A stretch of 45,748 bases of DNA from an uncultured Clostridium sp. (GTDB taxonomy: Bacteria > Bacillota > Clostridia > TANB77 > CAG-508), in assembly GCA_948469315.1 (NCBI GenBank), contig CAOKLQ010000013.1, positions 1 through 45,748 on the forward strand. Reading direction: 5' to 3'. The translations under genes and the position numbers were made by a program. The notes below the pieces were generated by a model. It saw nothing but the letters and a program-made list of their open reading frames with translations. It searched no databases and was not told the DNA's origin. Of this stretch, positions 28,301-37,900 are shown piece by piece. Each line of letters starts with the position of its first letter. Within the stretch, counting starts at the first letter, position 1.

Positions 28301-28711
28301 TATTGATTTTTCTAAGTCTTCTAAAACAATATTATGTTTTTTTAATTCTGTTATTGCATTTGATATAATCTCAATATTTTCATCTGATTTATCTAAAAAT
28401 TTAAGTTTTTTTAAGTTTTTGTGTAAAATGTCAAAAATCATCATCGACTTTCCACAATTTGTTAAATTTGTTTTTATTGCTCCTCCAACTTCATTTAAAA
28501 CTCTATATGCCATTCTTTGAAAAGTAAGTACTTCTACATTTATTAAAGCATTACTTTGTACTGTCTCCATAAGATTTTTTTCTGCTGTAAATGAGAACTG
28601 TTCTGGAGTAATAATATATATTTTTTTATTTTCTTTTATTTTCTTTTTCACATCATCAAAACAATACTGTGTTTTTCCAGTACCTGACTTTCCATAAATA
28701 ATTTCTAACAT
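25373..28711 (-). CDS. addB: ATP-dependent helicase/deoxyribonuclease subunit B
   Basis: AddB subunit of the AddAB recombination complex that processes double-strand ends, about 1112 aa. Walker A is YGKSGTGKTQ at the start. The C-terminal nuclease domain has the RecB-like IDYKSS motif near residue 930. The iron-sulfur cluster cysteines are in YKSCPFSFHLKYG and in PCQYCTYKSICGF, the order expected for AddB. Start placed at ATG 28711 because AAAGGTG lies just before it; the GTG at 28720 is part of that Shine-Dalgarno sequence. addA, its usual partner, is not in the window. All CGG triplets are out of frame despite the great length. Confidence 0.94.
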   Translation of the reverse strand: MLEIIYGKSGTGKTQYCFDDVKKKIKENKKIYIITPEQFSFTAEKNLMETVQSNALINVEVLTFQRMAYRVLNEVGGAIKTNLTNCGKSMMIFDILHKNLKKLKFLDKSDENIEIISNAITELKKHNIVLEDLEKSIEDIQDEYLKIKLQDIITIYEAYNLKIENNYIDENDLLTILLQKIEYTHEYDKAQIYIDEFAGFTKQEFNIIKNLLKVADVKITICTDNLEKPTNPDVDIFYDNKKTVKTLLEIVQKQNIKFKSIKLEENKRFKNYELKHLEENLYKVPCKKYEKNIENIKLFLASNYYSEIEYVAQNIIKKIQANKDLNYNDFAVITKNQNTYASLIKVIFNKYNVPFFMDEKKDLNQNLVIKYVLSILEIYNKNWSYEAMFNYIKSGFLDLENDEIFKLENYCLNWGIKSGKWKENWNYGIINEDDKIYVQRLNEIRKQIVEPLQKLKQDIGKEKTAINITKKIYEFLNLNQIDKKLNEKAKKIEELGFIEIAKEYKSGWNILINILDELVLVFNNDKLTINEYTKILKVGIKNSKLGKIPATQDQVIIGDVDRSRSHKVKYVFIIGLNDGEFPSINKSEGFINDDNRDVLKQNGIELAKTTIDKLYEENFNIYKAFTIAGEELYLSYSSSDIEAKPLRPSMLISKIKKIFPKIEEKSDILQENNEVLTLSLTYQKLLDNINTFMQGEKIDPIWFDIFNFYNSNEEWKAKLQNSLKAINYTNNPEKINKDLIDKLYGNTLKTSVSKLETYKSCPFSFHLKYGLKLKEKKQFKLQSIDTGTFMHEVIDEFFNQLIEKNLRTKEIEQEELKQIINEIIDEKLHLSKNYIFTCTPKFRAQTNMLKKVIIKSIEYIIEEMKMSDFEIIGNEVEFKENSKYKPIKIELENGKNVEITGKIDRIDLAKIDNKNYVRIIDYKSSIKDINLNEVIAGLQIQLLTYLDATCKLEDMIPAGVLYYNLIDGVVTSKKKMNEEEIKQELKKQFKMKGLILSDINVVKMMDNTLDKGTSSIIPAGIDKDGNLKQNKSNINKEQFEKLQKYTKKIIKQISQEILTGNIELKPYYKVASKKTPCQYCTYKSICGFSKGFCGNNYNYIYNLSKEEIFDKM

Positions 28712-28747
28712 AGCATTCACCTTTTAGTAGTATAACATAAAATAAGA

Positions 28748-28776
28748 GAGATGGAAATAATTAAATTCCATCTCTT
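28748..28776. terminator. Hairpin terminator upstream of addB
   Basis: AGAGATGGA-(11)-TCCATCTCT with T-rich flanks; it would end the fprA transcript. Confidence 0.7.
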
Positions 28777-28891
28777 TATAAAAATGTTGTCTCCTTCCTA
28801 TTGCTTGCTTTTATTAATATTTGTATTATTTATATATAATATCCTTTATTATATATAATTGCAATATAATAATCTTTAAAATTTAAAGTGT

Positions 28892-28925
28892 GTCCCCAAA
28901 AGAACAAAAAATGTTACTTGGGGAC
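28892..28925. repeat. REP-like GTCCCC hairpin
   Basis: GTCCCCAA and TTGGGGAC arms about 18 bases apart, just past the fprA stop. Related GGGGAC motifs occur at 24230 and 44690, which suggests a dispersed family. Confidence 0.6.
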
Positions 28926-28931
28926 TGTCCC

Positions 28932-30092
28932 TCAATTTATTATCTCTTTTGCTAATTGTTTCATTTGGTCTATATTTTCATCACTTAATCTGGTTTTTAT
29001 TGTTATTTTTGTTTTGCAAACTTCTATATCTTTCATGCCATCTATTATTTCTTGCATATATTTTGTAGCCATTGGTGCCCAGGAACCATTTTCTATTAAG
29101 GCTATTTTTCTGTTTTGATAATTTTTGTGTTTTAGATGTCTTAAAAATTTTTCTGTTGTTGGAAATAATCCTGCATCATATGTAGGTGTTGCTATTATTA
29201 ATTTGTTATATCTAAATGCATCTTCTATAACCTCTGCCATATCTTCTCTTGCTAAATCACTTGTAATTACTTTTTTTGCTCCTAAATTTATTAAAATCTC
29301 TTTTAAGTTTTCTACTGCATATCTTGTGTTCCCATGTATTGAATTATATGCAATTAGTATTCCTTCATCTTCTGGTTTGTAACTACTCCATATATCATAT
29401 TTATTTATGTAATGACTTAGATTTTCTTTTAGTATCGGCCCATGTAGTGGACATATTGTTTTTATATCTAATGTTGATGCCTTTTTTAATAGTAATTGTA
29501 CTTGCATTCCATATTTCCCTACTATATTAAAATAGTACCTTCTTGCTTCACAATCCCAGTCTTCATCTGTATCTAATGTTCCAAATTTCCCAAATCCATC
29601 TGCACTAAATAAAACTTTCTGAGTTTGCTCGTATGTAACCATAACTTCTGGCCAATGTACCATTGGAGCCATGAAGAATTGTAACTTATGCTCTCCTATA
29701 TCTATTGTGTCTGCTTCGCTTGCAATTATAGATCTGTTTGATAAATCCATATCAAAAAACTGACTCATCATTTCTGATGCTTTTTTGCTTAATATTATTT
29801 TCATATTTGGATATTGTTTTGCTAATAATTCTATATTTGCTGAGTGATCTGGCTCTAAGTGTGATACTACTAAATAATCTACTTGTTTATCTCCTATAGA
29901 TTTTTTTATATTTTCAAACCACTCATTTGTTGCTCTTTTATCAACTGTGTCCATTATTACTATTTTTTCATCTTTTATTATATATGAGTTATAAGATATT
30001 CCATTTGGAACTATATACTGACTTTCAAATAAGTCTATTGTTTTATCATTTACTCCAATATATTCTATATTTTCTGTTACATTAAAATTCAT
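28932..30092 (-). CDS. fprA: Flavodiiron protein FprA (A-type flavoprotein)
   Basis: Oxygen or nitric-oxide reductase that protects anaerobes, 386 aa. The metallo-beta-lactamase-like part holds the diiron ligands: HLEPDH (His78, Glu80, Asp82), VHWPEV, FSADGFG and CPLHGP. The C-terminal flavodoxin domain starts at about residue 255 with YNSIHGNTRYAVE and ends in an FMN-binding tail. No rubredoxin domain is fused, so electrons must come from a separate protein. The ATG has a GGAGG-type site. It is transcribed alone. Confidence 0.96.
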   Translation of the reverse strand: MNFNVTENIEYIGVNDKTIDLFESQYIVPNGISYNSYIIKDEKIVIMDTVDKRATNEWFENIKKSIGDKQVDYLVVSHLEPDHSANIELLAKQYPNMKIILSKKASEMMSQFFDMDLSNRSIIASEADTIDIGEHKLQFFMAPMVHWPEVMVTYEQTQKVLFSADGFGKFGTLDTDEDWDCEARRYYFNIVGKYGMQVQLLLKKASTLDIKTICPLHGPILKENLSHYINKYDIWSSYKPEDEGILIAYNSIHGNTRYAVENLKEILINLGAKKVITSDLAREDMAEVIEDAFRYNKLIIATPTYDAGLFPTTEKFLRHLKHKNYQNRKIALIENGSWAPMATKYMQEIIDGMKDIEVCKTKITIKTRLSDENIDQMKQLAKEIIN

Positions 30093-30233
30093 TTTATTGT
30101 TTCCTCCTTTATTTTTTTAAGTATATCATAATTATTATATTTTTTTAAGTTTTTTGTTAAAAAAGTGAGTCTAAGATTTACTAACACATGGAAATGCTAA
30201 ATAAATCTCAGGCTCGCCATAATTATCTTGTAT

Positions 30234-30263
30234 GGAAAGTTCTCTTTTTTAAGAGAACTTTCC
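30234..30263. terminator. Hairpin terminator in the gap upstream of fprA
   Basis: GGAAAGTTCTCT-(6)-AGAGAACTTTCC with T-rich flanks; lies between the large dockerin gene and fprA. Confidence 0.75.
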
Positions 30264-30277
30264 TAAAATATAAAAAA

Positions 30278-30307
30278 TTAAAGAGTTGCATTTATGCAAC
30301 TCTTTAA
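30278..30307 (-). terminator. Terminator of the dockerin protein gene
   Basis: TTAAAGAGTTGCA pairs with TGCAACTCTTTAA about 20 bases after the stop codon. Confidence 0.8.
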
Positions 30308-30326
30308 CTTAAAATTGTTTATAATA

Positions 30327-33300
30327 TTATTCTAATGATAATTTTACAACATCTGCTAAATCTGCCGCTGTAATTTCTCCATCTTCATCTACATCTATTG
30401 CTTTAAGTTGTTGTGAATTTAAATTAAGTTCTCCTAAATATGCTTTAATTGTGTCTGCTAAATCTGCTGCTGTAACTTCTCCATCTGCATCTGTATCTCC
30501 TGTTACACAAAGTGTATATGTTTTTTCTCCTACCTTTACTGTAGAACTAGTTGTAATTATATCATCATCTGATAAAGCATTTCCATCTTTATCTAAAATA
30601 GTTAGTTCCTGCTCAGGTTTTACTGTTACATTTTCTTTAAACTTACTTACAGTAGTGTTATGTGCAATCTTTGAAACATATCCTGATTGTATTTTATATA
30701 TGTCTGATTTAAATATAAATCCATTTTCTAGCCAATCTACAGTTGCAGTTAGTTTTCCCTTATTTCCAGCTTCATCTTGGAATTCAAATGTAAATTCACC
30801 ATTCTCAGTAAATGTATATTCTCTTAATCCACCATTATTTGTAATTGTAATTGTTTCACTTTCATTTACTAAAGTTACAATTGCTTTGCTAGTATCTGCT
30901 TTTGAACTATACTCAAGCTGTGCTGTTGGAGCAGTTTTATCAATCCAATCTACTTTTGCTGTATGCTCTTTTACTTCTAAATCTTGGGTATCATCAGGAT
31001 CTTTATATTTAAATACAAATTGTTCATTCTCTTTAGTAAATGTATGTGTTTTTCCTCCCTCACTTATTACCATAGCATCTGTTTTTTCGCCTTTACTATT
31101 GAATACAGTTGGTTTTATAGTAGCTATAACATCATCTTTAGTTTTATTTGTAGTATTATAAGTTATATCATTTACTAAAATTTTATTATCATTATCAATA
31201 TAATCAACTTTTACACTTTTATATAATAAATTATTTGCTTTATCAAGCATTTTAAATTCATAATCTCCATTTTGTTCTATTACATATTCTAATGGATTTG
31301 ATCTTGCTGTTTGTTGTAGTTTCCTTAATTCTTCTTTTTCTGCCTCAGTTACAGTTACAGGATTTCCTTCATTATCGAAGTATTCTTCGTTTATAACGTC
31401 TCCTATTTTTATTTCTTCATTTCCATCTTCCACAGTTTTTAATGTTGTTACATATGTTGCTACATTTGAAACTGTTCCTGTTGTATTTTTATATGTAATT
31501 TTTGTAGTCTTTCCGTTTTCATCTTTATCAAGTATTTTATACGCATTACCTGATTCATCTAAATATGTAATGTTTGTTACTTTTTTATTTTCATCAATTT
31601 CAATATAATTTATTTTATTATTGTTTTCATCTAATAAGTATACATCTTCACTAAGATTATCTAATAAAATAAGTAATTTCCTATCAGCATCTAATCCATA
31701 ATTTACATCAACAGTTGGTTCATCTTTATCAATCCAAGTAACAGTTGCTATGCTAGATCCTTTATTTCCATTTGCATCTTCAAATTCAAATGTAAAGTTC
31801 CCATTTTCAGTAAATACATATGTATCTTTTCCACCATTATTTGTGATTGTTATTGCTGTACTTGGGTTTACAAGTCTTGCAATTACTGGATCTTTAGTTG
31901 CTCCTGTTGTACTATATGTAATTTGTGCTGTAGGTACTGTAGAAACAGGCTTTTTAGTTAAGTCTTGGAATAGATTAAATGCTCTTGCGGCAAACCAATT
32001 TCCATTTGTTCTATCTGCAACTATTTTTACATATTGTACTTCTTTTGGTTCATCAATTCCAAAATTCTGAGTATACTGTTTAGCTTGTTCATTTGTATTT
32101 GCTTGAGTAGGATAAGTTATTCCTGTTCTACTTGTTAATACTTCCCAATCATCATCATCGCCACTCATACTTCCTAAAATAGTTCCATCGACTATTCTAC
32201 CATTTCCACCACCTGCTGGTACAAATTCTACTGCTGATAAATATACTGGATTATCTAATTTTATGGTAATATATCTTTGAGTGTCTGTACCATTCCATGC
32301 TGAGTGATATCTTGTATTGTAATTTGCATCTATTGCATTTGTAGCAGCACCACCATTATTTGTAGCTTGTGTAGATACAGCATGTATGCTTAAGTGTGAT
32401 ACTGGTATATATTTTCTTGTATTTGGTTGATTATCCTCAGTAAATGTGTAAAATTCTGATGCTGGACTTGCAAGTTTTGTACCTGTTGGGGCTTGTCTTA
32501 CTTGAACTTGTTTATCTCCTGTTAAATCTGGAGAAGCTATACTATATGAAGTCCATTCATCACTTTCATTATAACGCCATTGAGTATTTAAATTAATGCC
32601 AACCATTCTGTTTTCTAAATCATTATTATATAAATTAGCTAAGTTACTTTGTTCTGTTATATCTATTTTATATAAATTTTTCTCATCATAGTTTACTCCA
32701 ACAATATGAATATAAATATCATTTTCAGCAGTAAGGCTCTCTATTTGCTGAGGAGTTAATTGTAATTTATGCTGTCCTTCTTCTGCTGGAGAAGAAATTT
32801 CAATCCAACCATTTCCTCTGCTATTTGCATTGCTTTCATTTCTTGTTTGTCCATTTATACAATATTCCCAACGTACACCATTTCCAGTAAAACGATCTGC
32901 AAGTACTATTTTTCCTGCATCTGCTCCATCAAATGAGAATGTTGCAATTGTTTTATCTAATTTTCCTAGTAAAAAGTTTGCTTCTACTCTTGTAAGACTT
33001 GGTTGATATACTGTATAACTATCTGCTGTATTATTAGGTGTTAAAGTTCCTTCTGTTAATATTCTTGTTTGCAAAAGTGTAAATTTATAATCGTTTTGCA
33101 TATTTTGCTCTTCATTTCCCATAGTTGTTAATTTTGGTTTAATTAGATTTGTTAATTGTTGCATTGGAAGTGGGAAGTATCTTAATTTTTCTCCTACTTC
33201 TTCTGCTAAAGCAAAATACTCATCTTGTGTTTTTGTAGTACTTTGATTATATAGATTAATTAATCCAAGCCATGCATCAACATTTATAGGTTGTATTTCT

Positions 33301-35357
33301 AATGCTTTTCTATAAATTGCTTCTTGTTTTACTGGATCGTCTACATAAGAATTAGCAAGCATAACTAATTTCTCACATTTTTCTAAATTTTCATAGTCAT
33401 TTATTGCTTCTTGTGCTAAGGCCATATATACTACTTGATATGAACCTCTAGCATAATTTGTGTTTGCATTTCCCCAACCAAGTAATAGTCTTTCACCTTT
33501 TTCTGATAATGTCCATCCACTTACATCATTATCAATGTTCCAATAGCCTTTCCCCTCCGCATCTTTTGTATAATATAATAATGCTGCGTGTCCTGGTTGT
33601 CCAATAACTGTTGCTGGTATTGCATGTGTTGCACGAATATTTGAACCTGATTTTGATATACCTCCACAAACTGCTCCAGTTCCAAATTTATTTCTAAAAT
33701 TCATCCATAATTTATATAGTTTATAACTTGGTGTACCTCTTGTTACACGTATAGTATAATTTGGGTTATTTTTTCCTCCTGGTATAGTATATTCTAAATC
33801 AAATAGTCCTGTTTTGCTTTCATCTGTTTTTTCTTTCTTTACAGAAAATAATTCATTAAAATAAGCTATATTCTCATCAGCATAGTATTCTTCTCTTCCA
33901 TAACTTGGCCATACATAAGCCATGTGTGGATGAGGTGTTAGCCATCCTGTATTTCCATTATTTTCATCTATCTTAGTTTGAACATATGCATTTAGCCATA
34001 AAATTTCTTCATCATCTATAGCATTATTCATAATAAAACGCATTTCTTCAACTTGCAATGCTTCAAACCATAATGTGTAATCTAAATTATCTTTTACCTT
34101 GAATTTCCCATTTTCATGCAAATATTTAAATATCGCATAACGTCTGCAAGAATCTGATTGATTTTCTACAGAACCTGATTGCATCCATAAACCAACTCTT
34201 TGTGAATGTGTTAAAGAAAGAGAAATTGCCATTTTTTTGTATAAATCTGCATATGTCATATCTGGATCCCATGTATTTCCTAATTTTGTATTATTTTTTC
34301 CACCATTTACAGTACTATAATCTGGATCAGCTGTATCAAAGTCTTGGCTATATTCATTATAAAGTTTAGAAAGCTCTTTTAATGAATTATAGTAACTTCC
34401 TCCATCTGGTGTTCCACCTAATATATATAAACGTAGATTTTCTACATTATTAAATAGCCAATTAAGTGTTTGCTTATTTTGTGCACTTTCACTTGCAAAT
34501 CTTGTTAAAGCATATTTTCCAGCACCTTTAACAAATTGTCTTTGAAGAAGTAATAATTCATATCCTTCATCTTCTAAATTTTTATTAGGGTAATTTTTTA
34601 TTTGCTCATCATAATACTCTACATCTTTAAATTCACTCTCTTGCCTATATTCATCAGTAATTAGCATTGGATCAACATATACAGAGTGATCTTGTCCATT
34701 TCCATTTTTATGATGTGCTTGTAATCTAAGGTATTTAGCTCCTGTTATATCTATACTTATAAATTCAGCATTTTTTCCTGGTGTCATATCTATTACTTTT
34801 TGTGTTGTCCAATTTTGGCTTCCTTCTGGGTGAAATGTATCTTTATCAGAAGTATATATGTTAAATTGAACACCATCACCTGCATTTGATGTAGTATTTA
34901 GTCCAACATATGCTGTTAATGTATGATATTTTTGGCTATACTCACTTACATCATAATATACATTTGAATGAGCATGTGCAAATATACCATAATCAAATTG
35001 ATAATTTGCACCTTCTACTTTTATAGATATTTTTGTATGATTATCATCTACTTCATTTACTCTAAGGATTCCCCATCCAACATTTGATTCTGAACGATAT
35101 GGTATGCTATTTTGAGTTAATGTATTTGACAGACGTAAATATTGTCCCTCATTTGAATCTTCTTCTGAATTACTATTATCTTCATCTGTACTTGCTGCAA
35201 ATACACTTGATAATAATTTTTCACTAGTTGCTTCTCCTATTGTACTTTTTCCAATATGTACTCCTGTAAGAATATATTGTAAACATATTAAAAATGCTAA
35301 TACAATAACAAGTCTTTTTGATACTTTTTTAATTCTGTCTCTTGTTTTTTTGTTCAT
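30327..35357 (-). CDS. Large secreted multidomain protein with NPCBM, F5/8C and dockerin domains, 1676 aa
   Basis: A basic N-terminus and one hydrophobic signal segment (about residues 15-35). Residues about 70-235 resemble an NPCBM carbohydrate-binding domain (GWGILRVNEVDDN; YGIFAHAHS). A helical middle follows, with GAVCGGISKSGSNIRATHAI and GQPGHAALL, which look like the Cys and His of a transglutaminase-type fold. Residues about 1000-1140 are an F5/8 type C (discoidin) domain. Three Ig-like repeats share TITNNGG and F(T/E)FEF. The end is a type I dockerin with two calcium loops (DTDADGEVTAADLADTI; DVDEDGEITAADLADVV). It probably binds or remodels glycans and docks to a cohesin partner. All CGG triplets are out of frame. 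Confidence 0.9.
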   Translation of the reverse strand: MNKKTRDRIKKVSKRLVIVLAFLICLQYILTGVHIGKSTIGEATSEKLLSSVFAASTDEDNSNSEEDSNEGQYLRLSNTLTQNSIPYRSESNVGWGILRVNEVDDNHTKISIKVEGANYQFDYGIFAHAHSNVYYDVSEYSQKYHTLTAYVGLNTTSNAGDGVQFNIYTSDKDTFHPEGSQNWTTQKVIDMTPGKNAEFISIDITGAKYLRLQAHHKNGNGQDHSVYVDPMLITDEYRQESEFKDVEYYDEQIKNYPNKNLEDEGYELLLLQRQFVKGAGKYALTRFASESAQNKQTLNWLFNNVENLRLYILGGTPDGGSYYNSLKELSKLYNEYSQDFDTADPDYSTVNGGKNNTKLGNTWDPDMTYADLYKKMAISLSLTHSQRVGLWMQSGSVENQSDSCRRYAIFKYLHENGKFKVKDNLDYTLWFEALQVEEMRFIMNNAIDDEEILWLNAYVQTKIDENNGNTGWLTPHPHMAYVWPSYGREEYYADENIAYFNELFSVKKEKTDESKTGLFDLEYTIPGGKNNPNYTIRVTRGTPSYKLYKLWMNFRNKFGTGAVCGGISKSGSNIRATHAIPATVIGQPGHAALLYYTKDAEGKGYWNIDNDVSGWTLSEKGERLLLGWGNANTNYARGSYQVVYMALAQEAINDYENLEKCEKLVMLANSYVDDPVKQEAIYRKALEIQPINVDAWLGLINLYNQSTTKTQDEYFALAEEVGEKLRYFPLPMQQLTNLIKPKLTTMGNEEQNMQNDYKFTLLQTRILTEGTLTPNNTADSYTVYQPSLTRVEANFLLGKLDKTIATFSFDGADAGKIVLADRFTGNGVRWEYCINGQTRNESNANSRGNGWIEISSPAEEGQHKLQLTPQQIESLTAENDIYIHIVGVNYDEKNLYKIDITEQSNLANLYNNDLENRMVGINLNTQWRYNESDEWTSYSIASPDLTGDKQVQVRQAPTGTKLASPASEFYTFTEDNQPNTRKYIPVSHLSIHAVSTQATNNGGAATNAIDANYNTRYHSAWNGTDTQRYITIKLDNPVYLSAVEFVPAGGGNGRIVDGTILGSMSGDDDDWEVLTSRTGITYPTQANTNEQAKQYTQNFGIDEPKEVQYVKIVADRTNGNWFAARAFNLFQDLTKKPVSTVPTAQITYSTTGATKDPVIARLVNPSTAITITNNGGKDTYVFTENGNFTFEFEDANGNKGSSIATVTWIDKDEPTVDVNYGLDADRKLLILLDNLSEDVYLLDENNNKINYIEIDENKKVTNITYLDESGNAYKILDKDENGKTTKITYKNTTGTVSNVATYVTTLKTVEDGNEEIKIGDVINEEYFDNEGNPVTVTEAEKEELRKLQQTARSNPLEYVIEQNGDYEFKMLDKANNLLYKSVKVDYIDNDNKILVNDITYNTTNKTKDDVIATIKPTVFNSKGEKTDAMVISEGGKTHTFTKENEQFVFKYKDPDDTQDLEVKEHTAKVDWIDKTAPTAQLEYSSKADTSKAIVTLVNESETITITNNGGLREYTFTENGEFTFEFQDEAGNKGKLTATVDWLENGFIFKSDIYKIQSGYVSKIAHNTTVSKFKENVTVKPEQELTILDKDGNALSDDDIITTSSTVKVGEKTYTLCVTGDTDADGEVTAADLADTIKAYLGELNLNSQQLKAIDVDEDGEITAADLADVVKLSLE

Positions 35358-35392
35358 AAAAAATTCCTCCTTTTCTTTAGCAATCTATTAAT

Positions 35393-35421
35393 ATTGTAGC
35401 ATAAGTTTTTAATTATGTAAA
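35393..35421 (-). promoter_or_regulatory. Promoter of the dockerin protein gene
   Basis: On the minus strand TTTACA (35421-35416), 17 bases, then TACAAT (35398-35393), about 35 bases before the ATG. The remaining gap up to 35759 holds only the spoVD terminator and AT-rich sequence. Confidence 0.65.
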
Positions 35422-35586
35422 CATTTCTGACTGTTTATGCAAACTTTTTCTACTTCTCCTTGATTTGCTTTACACATCTAAAATTTTATATAAAAAATGC
35501 TAACATAAGCAAAATGCCAAGTCAATATTTTTTATAAATATTTCAATATATTCTAATAATTTTAATATTTCTGTAACATTTAGTTT

Positions 35587-35632
35587 AAAAAAACAAATTT
35601 TATGTAAATATTTAATTTTACATAAAATTTGC
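35587..35632 (-). terminator. Intrinsic terminator of spoVD
   Basis: A perfect 15-base stem, CAAATTTTATGTAAA with TTTACATAAAATTTG, followed on the minus strand by seven T residues. Confidence 0.9.
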
Positions 35633-35759
35633 TTTTATATAATATTACAAATTATCTAACTTTTGTAATATTATTGAAATTTTAATTTATTATTTTAGGA
35701 CATAGCACGCCATTTCCCTACATACTTATATATTCTATTATTGTTTATAAATTATAAAA

Positions 35760-37773
35760 TTAATTTACATCAATATAAACCTTATTTGTATTATTTACAA
35801 CAATTCCTGGTTTTGGTAATTGCTCTTTAATTATTGTTTCTTCTTCATTTATTTGGGTTCCTTCTTCTAAATTATTTATTTCTAAATTCATTTTTAACTC
35901 TTTTAATATTTCCTTTGCTTCTTTTATTGTTGTTCCTCTTAGTTCAGGAACGGTGACTTCTACTACTTCTTCTTTTCCTTCTTCTACTTGTTCTTCTTTA
36001 TCTTTTTGTAATTCTAAATATTGCAAAACTTCTTGCAAAACCTCTCCTCCTACGGGTGCTGCAACTCCACCTCCTTGATGTCCCCCCTCTCCTGTTGGAT
36101 TATATAAAGTTACAAGTATTACAACTTGTGGGTCTGATATTGGAGCTACTCCTAAAAATGATGTTACATATTTATTTGTATTTACACCATCTTCTGATGT
36201 TCCTGTTTTGCCTCCTACTGTGTATCCTACAACCCCGTGCGTTTCTTCCTGTTCCTTCATCTACTACAGACTGCATTATACTAAGCATTTTTTTAGATGT
36301 TTCTTCTGATATTATTCTCTCACCTTTTTTAATTTCTAAATCCGTTTTTTGCCCAGTTTGTGTATCTATTACTTGTTTTACAACTCTTGGTGTGATTTTA
36401 TATCCTCCATTTGCAATACTAGATACTGCTGTAACTAGTTGTATTGGCGTTATTTCAAATCTTTGGCCAAAACTCACTGTTGCAAGTTCTACAGGTCCCA
36501 TTTTATTTTCGGCTAAAAATATACTTTTTGCTTCTCCCGGAAGTTCTATTCTAGTTTTTTCTAGCAATCCGTATTTTGTAAGATATTCATAGTATTTAGA
36601 TACTCCTATTTTTTGCCCAAGTCCAATAAATACTGGGTTACATGAATTCATAAGTCCCTGTCTTAGACTCTGTGATCCATGTGGTCTATAATGTCTCCAA
36701 CATTTTATTCTAACTCCTGCAATTGTAATTGAACCTGTGCAACTAAATTCGCCTTCATTGTCAATGTCTGTTATTCCTTCTTCTAATGCTACTGATGCTG
36801 TAATTAGTTTAAAGGTTGAACCTGGCTCATATGTATCTGATATTGCTTTGTTTCTCCATAGGGCTTGCAGTCTTTTATTTTTCTCTGCTTGGTCTATCTG
36901 ATCCCAAACATCTATATCTTCTTGCAAAGATGATTCAAATGGTGTATTTAAGTTAAAATCTGGATATGTTGCCATTGCAAGTATATCTCCTGTTTTAGGA
37001 TTCATAATTACAATATTTCCACCATCTGTACAAACATTATCTATACAAGCATTTTCTAAATATTTTTCTGCAATAGATTGAATTGTCATATCAAGTGATA
37101 AAACTATACTATCTCCATCTTCGGCTGGTACATATTCTTCTTTTGCTTCTTCTAAATTTCCACCTGTTGCATCTGATGTTCTTTCTATTTTTCCAGGTTT
37201 TCCTTTTAAAATATCATCATATTTTATTTCTATTCCACCTAAACCTTGATTATCTGCACCACAAAATCCTATAAATTGCGAAGCTAAATTATTGTATGGG
37301 TAAAACCTTTTTGTATCTTCATCTATATTAATTCCTTCTATAATATTATTTTGATTCATCCATTTTCTTAATTCATCTGTTTTTTGCTTTTCTTGCTTTT
37401 TTGCAATTGTTTCAATAGAACTATTTTTCCTTACTTTTTTTAATACCTTTTCATAATCTAATTCTAAAATATCACTTAAAGCCCTTGCTACTTTTTCTTT
37501 ATTTTCTTTCGCTATATTTGTAGGATTTACTGTAACTGTTTCAGCCGAGCTACTTACTGCTAAAACTACATTTCCAGTTGCATCATAAATTATTCCTCTT
37601 TTTGGATTTATAGTTCGCTCTAAACTTTGTTGCTCATATGCTCTACCTTGCAAATCTCCTCCTTGAATAAACTGAATATATGCTATATGCATACTTAGCA
37701 AAAAAAGCAAAAAAATCGAGCCAAACAATACCCACCTTATTCTTTTTTTAGTTTTTATTGAAACATTTTGCAT
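35760..37773 (-). CDS. spoVD: SpoVD/FtsI-type penicillin-binding protein, requiring one +1 frameshift at CGG
   Basis: Class B PBP transpeptidase of 670 aa after correction, placed after mraZ-rsmH-ftsL as in other Firmicutes. It has one N-terminal transmembrane helix (WVLFGSIFLLFLLSMHIAY), a dimerisation region, and the transpeptidase domain with the SxxK nucleophile in GSTFKL (Ser319) and SCN at 377-379. The frame breaks at CGG 36237-36235, where skipping C gives GRNA-GVVGYTVGG, which brings in the third catalytic motif KTG (522-524). One PASTA domain ends the protein (about 605-670), which favours SpoVD over a vegetative PBP2B with two. Without the shift it has no KTG and should be inactive. 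GGAGG precedes the ATG. Confidence 0.94.
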
Positions 37774-37819
37774 ATGATAAGCACCTCCATAATTCTCATT
37801 CCTTATGAGAATTTTCTTA

Positions 37820-37862
37820 AAATATAAAAAACCTCTTATATAAAATTATATAAAAGGTATTT
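37820..37862 (-). terminator. Terminator of the ABC exporter operon
   Basis: On the minus strand the sequence pairs ACCTTTTATATA with TATATAAGAGGT and ends in a T-run; it lies after the 37901 gene. Confidence 0.7.
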
Positions 37863-37900
37863 TTAATTTATTCTATAAAGATTTATTTTAAAATATCATT

